DNA of 22,671 nucleotides from Bacteroidales bacterium UBA1711 (lineage in GTDB: Bacteria > Bacteroidota > Bacteroidia > Bacteroidales > P3). Location: contig DCJB01000079.1 in assembly GCA_002317325.1 (NCBI GenBank), positions 1-22,671 on the forward strand. Direction: 5' to 3'. The notes beneath the pieces were generated by a model. That model was not told the origin of the DNA. It did not search any database and saw only the letters and a program-made list of their open reading frames with translations. Both the position numbers and the translations under genes were made by a program. Below, piece after piece: positions 14,715 to 22,617 of the stretch; the first letter of the stretch is position 1, and each line of letters opens with the position of its first letter.

Positions 14715-17180
14715 ATGAAGACATTTTTCGCAGAAGTCATCGTCCCGCTCCACCTGAACGGCACCTTCACCTACCGGGTTCCGCAGGAATACAACGACAC
14801 CGTCCGGGTCGGGCAGCGGGTGGTGGTGCAGTTCGGCTCCAAACGGCTTTACTCCGCCATTGTCCGCCGCATCAGCGAGGAGGTGCCAGCATACAGCGTC
14901 AAGTACATCCTCTCCCTCCTCGACGAAGAGCCGATTCTCGACGAGCGGGAACTGCGGTTTTGGGAATGGATTGCCGGCTACTACATGAGCTGCTTGGGCG
15001 ACGTGATGACGGTGGCGCTGCCCAACGCCTTCCGCCTCGCCAGCGAGTCGGCGGTATCCATCCACCCCGACTTCACGGGGGAGCTCTCCGACCTCACCGA
15101 CAAGGAAATGCAGGTGGTGCAGCTCCTCGCCGACCACCCCGTCATGACGGTGGACGACATCAGCCGAGCCATCGGGCTGGCCAAGATGATGCCGCTCCTC
15201 GACACCATGATCGAACGCGAAATCATCGTCATGGACGAGGAACTGCGCGAGCGGTTCAAGCCGCGCTGCTCCGCCTTCGTGTCGATAGGCGAAGGCTTCC
15301 GCACCCCCCAGCAGCTCAAAGAGACCCTCGACCGCCTCGAGAGCAAGGCTTCCACCCGCAAGCAGGTCGATGTGCTGCTCAAATACCTACAGCTCTCGGG
15401 CAACGGCGCCGAACCCGTCGCCCGCCGCCTCCTGTTCCGAACCGACGACGGATTCCCCGTCTCCGACTCGGCCTACCGGACCCTCCTCCGCAACGGAGTA
15501 CTCGTGCAGGAAGAGCGGACCGAGTCCCGCATAGAGAGTTACGAGAGCACCACCTCCCCCGACACCATCGTCCTCAACGATGAGCAGCAGGCCGCATACG
15601 ACTACCTCAGCCGGTGCGACAGACCCGTCGCCCTGCTCCACGGCGTGACATCCTCGGGCAAGACCGAAGTATATATCAAACTCATCGACCAAGCGGTGCA
15701 GCAGGGGCAGCAGGTGCTGTTCCTCCTCCCCGAAATTGCCCTCACCGCCCAAATCATCAACCGCCTCCGCAAGTACTTTGGCGACAAGGTGGGGGTCTAT
15801 CACTCCCGCTTCAGCGTCTCGCAGCGGGCCGAGGTGTGGCAGCGCACCCGCACCTCCGACCCCGACACGGGGTTCCAAATACTCCTCGGCGCCCGCAGCG
15901 CCGTCTTCCTCCCCTTCCGCAACCTCGGACTGGTCATCGTGGATGAGGAACACGACACCAGCTATAAACAGAGCGACCCCGCACCGCGCTACAACGGACG
16001 CGACGCAGCCATCTATCTGGCGCGGCTGTGGAACGCACGAACCGTCCTCGGCTCCGCCACCCCGTGCATCGAGACCTACTTCAACGCCAAGCAGGGCAAA
16101 TACGGCTTAGTGGAAATGAAGAAGCGTTTCGGCGGACTGGGGCTTCCCGAGGTGCTGTGCGTCGATATGAAAGAAGACCACGACGACGCCACCCACCTCT
16201 CCAAATTCCTTGCAGACCACATACGTCAGGCCGTGGAGAACCACGAACAGGTCATCCTGTTCCAAAACCGGCGGGGCTTCTCCCTCCGCATAGAGTGCGA
16301 CAACTGCCACTGGACACCCCGCTGCCAGCACTGCGACGTGTCGCTGGTCTATCACAAATCCACCAACAGCCTGCGCTGCCACTACTGCGGCTATTCCATA
16401 CCCGTTCCCGACCAGTGCCCCGCCTGCCACAGCCACCACCTATCCACCAAGGGCATCGGCACCGAGCGAATCGAAGACGACCTCGAAATACTCTTCCCCA
16501 AGGCCCGCGTGGCCCGCCTCGACCTCGACAGCACGCTCCAAAAGAACCGATACATAGAAATAATCAACGACTTTCAAGACCGCAACATCGACATTCTCGT
16601 GGGCACGCAGATGGTGACCAAGGGACTCGACTTCGACCACGTAAGCGTGGTGGGCATCATCAGCGCCGACAACCTCATCCACTTCCCCGACTTCCGCGCT
16701 TTCGAGCGGGCTTTCCAGCAGATGACGCAAGTCAGCGGACGCGCCGGCCGCCACGGACACCAAGGCAAAGTCATCATCCAAACATTCAACCCCTACCACC
16801 AGGCCATCCGCAACGTAATCGACCACGACTACAACGCCATGTACCTGAGCCAAATCACCGAGCGGAGAGTCTTCCGCTACCCGCCATACTTCCGGCTCAT
16901 CGACATCACCCTCAAACACCGCGACCGCGACCTCCTGAACGAGGCAGCCGACCAGCTCGCCGCCCAGCTCCGCCAGCTGTTCGACAAGCGGGTAGTCGGT
17001 CCCGAATACCCCAGCGTCACGCGCATACGCGGACTCTACCTGAAGAAGATACTGCTCCGCTTTGAGCAGGGCGAAGCCATTGCCGACGCCAAACGCATCA
17101 CCGCCGACATCGTCAACCGCCTCACCGCCGACAAACGCCTCCGCCCCCTCCAAGTCCACTTCGACGTGGACCCACAGTAG
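14715..17180 (+). CDS. priA: Primosomal protein N' (replication restart helicase PriA)
   Basis: Superfamily 2 DNA helicase that recognises stalled or repaired forks and reloads the replicative helicase. In the 821-residue product the N-terminal DNA-binding region (FAEVIVPLHLNGTFTY) is followed by the helicase core with Walker A GVTSSGKT (310-317), DEEHD (410-414) and LGSATP (445-450). Eight cysteines for two zinc sites are all present: 528, 531, 537, 540, 555, 558, 568 and 571. C-terminal motifs include GTERIEDDL, GTQMVTKGLDFDHV and QVSGRAGRHG. The ATG at 14715 is chosen because the promoter lies inside the upstream open extension to 14658. It is the only plus-strand gene here; dnaB, whose product acts at restarted forks, lies at 19915-21495. 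Confidence 0.96.
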   Translation: MKTFFAEVIVPLHLNGTFTYRVPQEYNDTVRVGQRVVVQFGSKRLYSAIVRRISEEVPAYSVKYILSLLDEEPILDERELRFWEWIAGYYMSCLGDVMTVALPNAFRLASESAVSIHPDFTGELSDLTDKEMQVVQLLADHPVMTVDDISRAIGLAKMMPLLDTMIEREIIVMDEELRERFKPRCSAFVSIGEGFRTPQQLKETLDRLESKASTRKQVDVLLKYLQLSGNGAEPVARRLLFRTDDGFPVSDSAYRTLLRNGVLVQEERTESRIESYESTTSPDTIVLNDEQQAAYDYLSRCDRPVALLHGVTSSGKTEVYIKLIDQAVQQGQQVLFLLPEIALTAQIINRLRKYFGDKVGVYHSRFSVSQRAEVWQRTRTSDPDTGFQILLGARSAVFLPFRNLGLVIVDEEHDTSYKQSDPAPRYNGRDAAIYLARLWNARTVLGSATPCIETYFNAKQGKYGLVEMKKRFGGLGLPEVLCVDMKEDHDDATHLSKFLADHIRQAVENHEQVILFQNRRGFSLRIECDNCHWTPRCQHCDVSLVYHKSTNSLRCHYCGYSIPVPDQCPACHSHHLSTKGIGTERIEDDLEILFPKARVARLDLDSTLQKNRYIEIINDFQDRNIDILVGTQMVTKGLDFDHVSVVGIISADNLIHFPDFRAFERAFQQMTQVSGRAGRHGHQGKVIIQTFNPYHQAIRNVIDHDYNAMYLSQITERRVFRYPPYFRLIDITLKHRDRDLLNEAADQLAAQLRQLFDKRVVGPEYPSVTRIRGLYLKKILLRFEQGEAIADAKRITADIVNRLTADKRLRPLQVHFDVDPQ

Positions 17181-17319
17181 TCCAAGCCCATAGCAACCAC
17201 GCTCGGACCACCCCGCCCTCTGCCGGCGGACAACTTATCACTCCATGTCTTTACGCCACGGTCTGAAGCGTTGCAGCACAATGCCGGAGTGTGGCTGATA
17301 ATGGTTGAAGCAATATACG

Positions 17320-17357
17320 CCCGCCCCCCTCACCAGGCGCCTGATGAGGGGGGCGGG
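17320..17357 (+). terminator. Strong GC hairpin after priA, possibly bidirectional
   Basis: Perfect 13-bp arms (17320-17332 and 17345-17357) with an inner 10-bp palindrome CAGGCGCCTG (17334-17343), so the hairpin is continuous except for one C/A mismatch. TTT follows on the + strand. It lies between convergent priA and the desulfidase gene. The remaining part of the 229-bp gap, 17181-17319, holds nothing I can name. Confidence 0.75.
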
Positions 17358-17380
17358 TTTGCTATCCGCTGAGGGGGGCT

Positions 17381-17395
17381 GCCGCAGAGGGCGGC
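17381..17395 (-). terminator. Short GC hairpin after the desulfidase gene
   Basis: Arms GCCGC (17381-17385) and GCGGC (17391-17395) with a 5-nt loop, 14 bp past the stop codon. It is probably an accessory terminator working with the larger hairpin at 17320-17357. Confidence 0.35.
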
Positions 17396-17409
17396 GCCGC
17401 GGGCGGGAA

Positions 17410-18699
17410 TTAGTGCTTGTGGGTCATGATGTCGAGAACGATGTCGTCAACTTCGTTCATACCGTCGTGGCCTAAGCGGCCAAGATTGCAGATGGAGTAG
17501 TCCACGTCGCTCTCGCTGAGGCCGTCAGTGGCATCGACCACACGATTGTTGCAGGCCAGCTCGGCACTGACGAAGGCGCTGTACAGCCCCGTGCTCATCT
17601 TGAGGGCGCAGCTGGGTTTGGCTCCGTCGCACACCATGCCGGCGATTGTGTTTATCATGTTCTTGACGGCATAGCACATCTGCTCGAAGCTGCCGCCATG
17701 GAGATAGACTATGCCGCAAGCGGCGCCAATGCTGGCGTTCACTATGCCGCAGAGGGCGCTGAGTCGGCCAATGCCCCGCTTGATGTAGATGGACATCAAG
17801 TGGTTGAGCACCAATGCACGGGTCACCTTCTCCTCGTCGCAGCCCTTCAGCCTGCCGTAGTTATAGACGGGCAGGGTGCAGGCGATGCCCTGGTTGCCGC
17901 TGCCGCTGTTGCTATAGACCGACAGGGTGCAGCCGTCCATGCGGGCATCGCTGGCAGCCACGGTACGCGCCACAACGGTATGCACGATGTCGCCAGCGGC
18001 GTTCTCCATCAAAATGCGTCCCGTCTGCAGCCCGTAGCCGCTGAGACCCTCCTCCGAGGCAGCATCGTTATACTTCACCGTCTCACGAATGAACTCCAGC
18101 TCCTCGAGCGGGGCGGTGGCGGCATAGTCATAGACCAAGCGGGCGGTGAGGCGCAACTCGTCCGACTCGCGCTGCAGTTCGGCCGCCGAAGGCTGACGCT
18201 GCACTTCGGGAGCGGCATTGTTCAGCAGCACTTCCTTGTTGCGGGCGACGTAAACGAAGTTGGTGTGGCGGTGGCTGATGACGGCGGTGGCGCGGTCGTC
18301 GCCGGCATAGCAGGTGCACTCCACAAACAGCTTGTCGCACTTCTCCTTCACGCCAATGGTAATGCGGCCGGCATAGTTGGCCAGCCAGGCCTTGGCTTCG
18401 TCCACCTGCTGCTGCGGCACGGTCAGCACCTCCAACTGGCGTTTGGAGTCGCCCGCCACCACGGCCACGGCCACAGCCACAGGCAGCCCAATCATGCCCG
18501 TGCCGGGAATGCCCACGCCCATGGCGTTTTTATAGACGTTTTTGCTCAAAAGCACCTCTATGCGCTGCGGAAGGCAGCCGAGTGTCTCGCGGGCTTTCGC
18601 CACGCAGAGGGCCACCGCCCCGGGTTCGGTGCAGCCTGTGGCCAGGACCACCTCTTGTTGCAGCAGTGCTCGCAGCTGCTTGCGCGTACAATCATCCAT
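17410..18699 (-). CDS. L-cysteine desulfidase / UPF0597 (CdsB, YhaM-like) family protein
   Basis: Probable 4Fe-4S enzyme of the cysteine desulfidase family (also annotated as serine dehydratase alpha-like), releasing sulfide, ammonia and pyruvate from L-cysteine. Family blocks are ATGCTEPGAVAL (20-31), NVYKNAMGVGIPGTG (54-68), SNSGSGNQGIACTLPV (263-278) and MVCDGAKPSCALK (355-367). The four presumed cluster cysteines are Cys23, Cys317, Cys357 and Cys364; the last three have the 40/7 spacing I recall for the archaeal enzyme. The ATG at 18699 gives 429 residues; the open frame runs on to a TTG at 18765 but that tail has no family match. The physiological substrate is not certain from sequence. 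Confidence 0.85.
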   Translation of the reverse strand: MDDCTRKQLRALLQQEVVLATGCTEPGAVALCVAKARETLGCLPQRIEVLLSKNVYKNAMGVGIPGTGMIGLPVAVAVAVVAGDSKRQLEVLTVPQQQVDEAKAWLANYAGRITIGVKEKCDKLFVECTCYAGDDRATAVISHRHTNFVYVARNKEVLLNNAAPEVQRQPSAAELQRESDELRLTARLVYDYAATAPLEELEFIRETVKYNDAASEEGLSGYGLQTGRILMENAAGDIVHTVVARTVAASDARMDGCTLSVYSNSGSGNQGIACTLPVYNYGRLKGCDEEKVTRALVLNHLMSIYIKRGIGRLSALCGIVNASIGAACGIVYLHGGSFEQMCYAVKNMINTIAGMVCDGAKPSCALKMSTGLYSAFVSAELACNNRVVDATDGLSESDVDYSICNLGRLGHDGMNEVDDIVLDIMTHKH

Positions 18700-18778
18700 A
18701 TCTTTGTAGTGCAGATTGCGGATTGTAATTGGTAGAGTTCGCAGCGGCGGGCCGGTTGTCTTCAACGAGACGCTGCCG

Positions 18779-18787
18779 CAAACTCTA
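18779..18787 (-). promoter_or_regulatory. Possible -7 element for the desulfidase gene
   Basis: TAGAGTTTG on the minus strand is TAnnTTTG with one extra base between TA and TTTG. It would give a leader of about 70 nt to the ATG at 18699 and lies just after the deoxyhypusine-synthase-like gene. Weak. Confidence 0.25.
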
Positions 18788-18810
18788 TACTATTTATTCT
18801 AAATTACGAA

Positions 18811-19866
18811 CTACTTCTCAAATAATTTCTGCCAGTTCTTGTATTCGCGGCCTTTCCAGCAGCCGTTGTGGTAGGCATAGCTCACGATGGCGGGAATGAC
18901 GGTGGTGCCTTCGGCATAGACCATCTGCTGGAGTTCTTCGCTCACCTTGCCCCAGCTGCCGGCTTCGAGGAGGGTGGAGCTGGAACAGGCGCCGTCGCGC
19001 ACGTCGGCCACGGTAATCTGAACGGCATACTTGTGCATGGGCACCTCGTGGCCGAGAATCTCGGCGCACACGACGGTGTCCTGGGCAAAGTTCTTAGGCG
19101 TGCCGCCGCCCACCATGAAGAGGCCGCTCTCGGGACAGGCCATCTTGATTTTGGTCAGTTCGATGAAGTCGCACACCGAGTCGATGCTCAGGTACTTCTG
19201 GCCCTTTTGGGCGCGTTCCCACTGGTGTTTGCCGATGCCGAAACCGGCGCTGCTGTCGCTGAAGGCGGGGCAGAAGATGGGCACGCCGCACTCGTAGCAG
19301 GTCTGAATGAGGCTTTCCTTCTTCACGCCGCGGCCGTTGTGGAGCCACTTGCCGAGTTCGTAGAGGAACTCGCGGCTGCTGTAGGGACGGGCCTCAAGCA
19401 TATTGGCCAACTCGTAGGTGGCGTTGTCGCAAGCCTGCAGCTCCTCTTCGTCAATGAAGGTGTCGTAGATACGGTCGATATAGAGTTCGCGGAGCTTGGT
19501 GTCGGGGATGACGTTCTCTTTGGTGCCCGCATAGTGTTTGAATCCGAGAGCCTCGAAGAGGTCCATGTCAATGATGCTGGCGCCGGTGGAGACCACGGCA
19601 TCAATCATCTTGTTGCGCACCATATCCACATAGACCTGCATACAGCCGGCGGCGCTGGTCGAGCCGGCGATGGTGAGGATGTTGGTGCAGTCCTTCTCTT
19701 TGCACATCATGGTGAGGATGTCGGCGGCGCGGGCTGTGTCGCGGCTGGCGAAGGACATGGAACGCATGGCGTCAATCAGCTCGGTGCTGTCGTACTTCTT
19801 GATGTCGATGTGCTTGATGGTCTCCTTCAGGAGGTCTTTCTTGGTCAGTTGTTCGATGTTTTCCAT
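18811..19866 (-). CDS. Deoxyhypusine-synthase-like protein
   Basis: NAD-dependent DHS-fold enzyme. True DHS transfers an aminobutyl group from spermidine to eIF5A, which bacteria lack; bacterial relatives are thought to act in polyamine metabolism, for example making homospermidine. Visible family landmarks are TIAGSTSAAG (65-74), STGASIID (93-100), VPIFCPAFSDSS (195-206), GGGTPKNF (253-260) and EAGSWGK (301-307). Lys307 corresponds to the intermediate-forming lysine of human DHS (329), and Trp305 and Glu301 are also kept. The human active-site His288 region (GGGMVKHH) reads GGGTPKNF here, so that His is lost. The 351-residue length fits. It follows dnaB by 48 bp and precedes the desulfidase by 111 bp. 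Confidence 0.88.
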   Translation of the reverse strand: MENIEQLTKKDLLKETIKHIDIKKYDSTELIDAMRSMSFASRDTARAADILTMMCKEKDCTNILTIAGSTSAAGCMQVYVDMVRNKMIDAVVSTGASIIDMDLFEALGFKHYAGTKENVIPDTKLRELYIDRIYDTFIDEEELQACDNATYELANMLEARPYSSREFLYELGKWLHNGRGVKKESLIQTCYECGVPIFCPAFSDSSAGFGIGKHQWERAQKGQKYLSIDSVCDFIELTKIKMACPESGLFMVGGGTPKNFAQDTVVCAEILGHEVPMHKYAVQITVADVRDGACSSSTLLEAGSWGKVSEELQQMVYAEGTTVIPAIVSYAYHNGCWKGREYKNWQKLFEK

Positions 19867-19914
19867 TGCTATCTTGTTTATTATTATTCCATTAAAAAAG
19901 TGGCAGCCATGTGC

Positions 19915-21495
19915 TTAGAACGGTGGTTCCATATCCTCGGCCATATCGTTTGTCCTCAAAGAGTCGGAAACCTCGTCCTCAGGCATGCTGTTCATACGGG
20001 AAGGAACGATGGCGGTTCTCTGCCCTTCGGCGTTGGTGTCAAAACCATGATTCTGCGGCAGCACGCCGTTTGATCCTCCGCCCATCGGAACGGAGTTCTC
20101 GAAGCGGGCGTACTTGCCCACGAAGCGGAGGCGCACCTCCCCCACCCCGCCGCTGCGGTGCTTGGCCAGTATGATGTCGGCCATGCCGAGAGTGATTCCC
20201 TTCTCGTCCTCCTTGATGTCGTAGTACTCGGGGCGATAGATGAACATGACGATGTCGGCGTCCTGCTCGATGGCACCCGACTCGCGCAGGTCGCTGAGCA
20301 TGGGCTTCTTGGTGCCGCCGCGGGTCTCCACAGCACGGCTGAGCTGCGACATGGCCAGCACCGGGATACCCAACTCCTTGGAGAGTGACTTCAGCTGGCG
20401 GCTGATGGTGCTGATCTCCTGCTCGCGGTTGCCGTTGCGGCTGAGGGCGTCGCTGCCGGCGCTCATCAGCTGGAGGTAGTCGATGAACACCATCTGGATG
20501 TCGTGGTGCTGCTTGAGTCGGCGGCACTTGGCCCGCAACTCGTAGATGGTCAGCTGCGGAGTGTCGTCGATATAGATTGGGGCATCGTTCAGCACCTGGC
20601 AGCGCTGCTCTATCTGTACACGCTCGTGTTTTTCGACTTCCCCCTTCTTCAGCTTGTCGCCCGGTATCTGCGCTTCGCCGCTGATGAGGCGCATGGCCAG
20701 TTCCACGCCCGTCATTTCAAGCGAGAAGAAGGCCACGGGCTTCTTATAGTCCACCGCCATATTGCGCGCCATGGAGAGGGCGAAGGCGGTCTTACCCATG
20801 GCAGGGCGGGCGGCCAAGATGATGAGGGTGCCGGGGTGGAAGCCCGCCGTCATGCGGTCGAGGTCAACAAACCCCGAGGGCAGCCCCGTGTTGGCGCCCT
20901 TTGAGTCGGCAGCCGCAGTCACCTGTTTGGTGGCGGCCTGAACCAAGTTGCCCAACTCGGTGAAGTCGGAGCGGAAGTTCTTGTCGTTGATGTCCATCAG
21001 CAGCCCCTCGGTCTTGTCCAAGAGGTCCACCACATCGGTGGTCTCGTCGTAGGCGTTGGTGATGGTCTCGGTGCTGATGCGGATGAGCTCGCGGAGGATG
21101 TACTTCTCGCTCAAGACGCGCGAATAGTACTCAATATGTGCCGCACTGGTGATGTGGGCCGTGAGTTCGGAGAGGTGGTAGGGGCCGCCGGCGGCTTCCA
21201 ACTCGCCGTTCTGGCGGAGCTGGTTGGTGACGGTGAGCAGGTCAACGGGCTGGTTCTGCTCAAACAGTTTGTGGATGGCGCGGAAAATCACCTGGTGCTG
21301 GGGATTGTAGAAATACTCCTCGTGCAGCAGGTCGATGGCGGTGTTCAGCGCATTGGGGTCGAGCATGAGGGCGCCCAGCACATTCTCCTCCAATTCAGGA
21401 GCCTGAGGAACCATATTCCCCCTATTGAGAGCAAACGCCTGCTCGTATGACATTCTATCTTTGCGCTTTGGGCCTATCTTCGACACGATTTCCAT
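19915..21495 (-). CDS. dnaB: Replicative DNA helicase DnaB
   Basis: Hexameric RecA-fold helicase that unwinds DNA at the replication fork. From the ATG at 21495 it has 526 residues. The N-terminal DnaB domain (PQAPELEENVLGALMLD, about 30-46) is followed by the ATPase with TGLPSGFVDLDRMTAGF (203-219), Walker A ARPAMGKTA (229-237), catalytic Glu260 (FFSLEM), Walker B VFIDYLQLM (336-344) and an arginine-finger region near the LRESGAIEQDADIVMFIYR segment. No intein is present. The frame is open to 21588, but the promoter at 21500-21507 lies within that extension. If the leader is not near zero, the ATG at 21453 (MSYEQAF) is the alternative start. Confidence 0.96.
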   Translation of the reverse strand: MEIVSKIGPKRKDRMSYEQAFALNRGNMVPQAPELEENVLGALMLDPNALNTAIDLLHEEYFYNPQHQVIFRAIHKLFEQNQPVDLLTVTNQLRQNGELEAAGGPYHLSELTAHITSAAHIEYYSRVLSEKYILRELIRISTETITNAYDETTDVVDLLDKTEGLLMDINDKNFRSDFTELGNLVQAATKQVTAAADSKGANTGLPSGFVDLDRMTAGFHPGTLIILAARPAMGKTAFALSMARNMAVDYKKPVAFFSLEMTGVELAMRLISGEAQIPGDKLKKGEVEKHERVQIEQRCQVLNDAPIYIDDTPQLTIYELRAKCRRLKQHHDIQMVFIDYLQLMSAGSDALSRNGNREQEISTISRQLKSLSKELGIPVLAMSQLSRAVETRGGTKKPMLSDLRESGAIEQDADIVMFIYRPEYYDIKEDEKGITLGMADIILAKHRSGGVGEVRLRFVGKYARFENSVPMGGGSNGVLPQNHGFDTNAEGQRTAIVPSRMNSMPEDEVSDSLRTNDMAEDMEPPF

Positions 21496-21499
21496 ACGG

Positions 21500-21507
21500 C
21501 AAAGATA
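21500..21507 (-). promoter_or_regulatory. dnaB promoter, TAnnTTTG -7 element
   Basis: TATCTTTG after a run of nine T and CG on the minus strand, the same form as the aguB and priA promoters. Only 4 bp separate it from the ATG at 21495, so that start would be leaderless; from the ATG at 21453 the leader would be about 40 nt. Confidence 0.7.
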
Positions 21508-21562
21508 CGAAAAAAAAAGGAAACACCCGTATTTCTTTTTTTCGGCGGGCGGGAGGAGGCGG

Positions 21563-21577
21563 GGGCGGAAGCCGCCC
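21563..21577 (-). terminator. GC hairpin upstream of the dnaB promoter
   Basis: Perfect 6-bp arms GGGCGG (21563-21568) and CCGCCC (21572-21577) with a 3-nt loop, between the nuclease-domain gene and the dnaB promoter. It probably helps end transcription from the upstream gene. A weaker TTCACA (21624-21629) / TGTGAA (21637-21642) pair lies closer to that gene's stop. Nothing else is seen in 21508-21653. Confidence 0.4.
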
Positions 21578-21653
21578 AACCAAGGCAATTCTTGGAAGGG
21601 TGGAACTCCTCTTGCTTCTAACCTTCACACCTTCGATGTGAAACTCAACGGAT

Positions 21654-22613
21654 TCAATTTGGCAACTTCTTCCGGTCAGCCACCCGCAGCAAACTGTGGT
21701 CTAGCTCTGCGTCCGAATTGTGCGTGCCGTCAAAACGGATTTCCCCCACATGGTCTCCCCTGTCGTCGCACACTTCAAACATTCCGTGCTGAGTGTCGAG
21801 GGAGAGAAAGCGATACTCCCCACCCTTTCTCATACTGTAGATGACGCTCACATTTTGGTTGCCCGATGACTGCTCCATCTTCTCCAACTCTTCCTCTCGC
21901 TTGTAATAGTTGGCTTCACACACTTGTGAGCCAACTGTCTTCGTGCAGTCAATTCTCTCTCGCTCATCCAGGTGCTTCATGATTTCGTGAAATTGGTTTG
22001 CAACGTCCTCAACCGTCTTCATTCCCTCCAATCGTACATCTTTGAACAACTTCTCAATCCCATCATTGGGCGGAGCGGCTTTCCATTTCCCCAAGCAGTC
22101 GAGCAGCACCTGACGGGTTCTATCCAACCGAGGAAAGTACTGGTTAGAATCGTCGCCCCAGTCAATGTCCTCCTGATGGGCTACCAGCCACCTGCGACGC
22201 CACTCCTCCCAACCGGCAGCATCGTAGAGGTAGTCGTTGGGCAGAGGATTTATTTGGAAGCCCGCCAACGAGGACGGGATTGGGAGAGAAGCGAGGGTAT
22301 ATGTATCAAGGAGTTCTTTTGGACAAGGACTCCTCATAATACTATCCTGAGCCAGCTGGAGCGTTGCCTGTTCCACGCCTTGGAACTCTGGTCTTTGCAG
22401 CGCTTCAGCCCATTCGATATTGGCAAACCCGGGGTAAAATGTGCCGTAGGAAAACTCTTTTTCCCAAATGTCTTTCTTCGCATAGAAAGTGTCTCCCGCA
22501 CTTTCTGCGGTTCCTTTCATCGAGAAGAAATCAAGGACAGCCTGATTCCGCCTCTCCAGCGGGACAAGGCCTATCTCCATGCCATCTGTCTCAATCAGAA
22601 TATGCCCCCTCAT
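21654..22613 (-). CDS. 319-residue protein with C-terminal colicin E3-like rRNase domain
   Basis: Residues 1-255 match nothing I recognise: no signal peptide, TM segment, PAAR or repeat, a Trp-rich stretch (135-152) and charged helices (205-248). The C-terminal 60 residues resemble the colicin E3 cytotoxic domain. DTQHGMFE (273-280) aligns with DSQHGELE, keeping the catalytic Asp-x-x-His-x-x-x-Glu set (Asp273, His276, Glu280 for E3 Asp510, His513, Glu517). RGDHVGEIRFDG (285-296) matches the DGQHLGSFD segment, and Arg310 or Arg314 could stand for Arg545. E3 cuts 16S rRNA at the A site. No immunity-sized ORF follows before dnaB. The start lies 4 bp after a partial gene upstream. G+C in sampled lines is about 48-55%, against about 70% in a sampled dnaB line. 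Toxin is the best guess. Confidence 0.55.
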   Translation of the reverse strand: MRGHILIETDGMEIGLVPLERRNQAVLDFFSMKGTAESAGDTFYAKKDIWEKEFSYGTFYPGFANIEWAEALQRPEFQGVEQATLQLAQDSIMRSPCPKELLDTYTLASLPIPSSLAGFQINPLPNDYLYDAAGWEEWRRRWLVAHQEDIDWGDDSNQYFPRLDRTRQVLLDCLGKWKAAPPNDGIEKLFKDVRLEGMKTVEDVANQFHEIMKHLDERERIDCTKTVGSQVCEANYYKREEELEKMEQSSGNQNVSVIYSMRKGGEYRFLSLDTQHGMFEVCDDRGDHVGEIRFDGTHNSDAELDHSLLRVADRKKLPN

Positions 22614-22617
22614 GCGG

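Noticed and set aside
16028..17065. 345-codon frame within priA in another plus frame
   Set aside because: Its Pro/Arg-rich composition is an off-frame reading of the real PriA, whose motifs are intact.
17238..17361. Minus-strand open stretch ending ...FRPWRKDME in the priA/desulfidase gap
   Set aside because: It reads like a protein tail but has no start codon and runs through the terminator hairpin. It may be a gene relic but is too short to support.
18868..20073. 401-codon plus-strand frame opposite the DHS-like gene
   Set aside because: Antisense shadow rich in Gly, His and Val, crossing a gene boundary; no family resemblance.
21456..21463. Plus-strand TATCTTTG inside the 5' end of dnaB
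   Set aside because: Matches the -7 motif but faces away from any plus-strand gene; chance occurrence. A similar one at 18699-18706 was rejected for the same reason.
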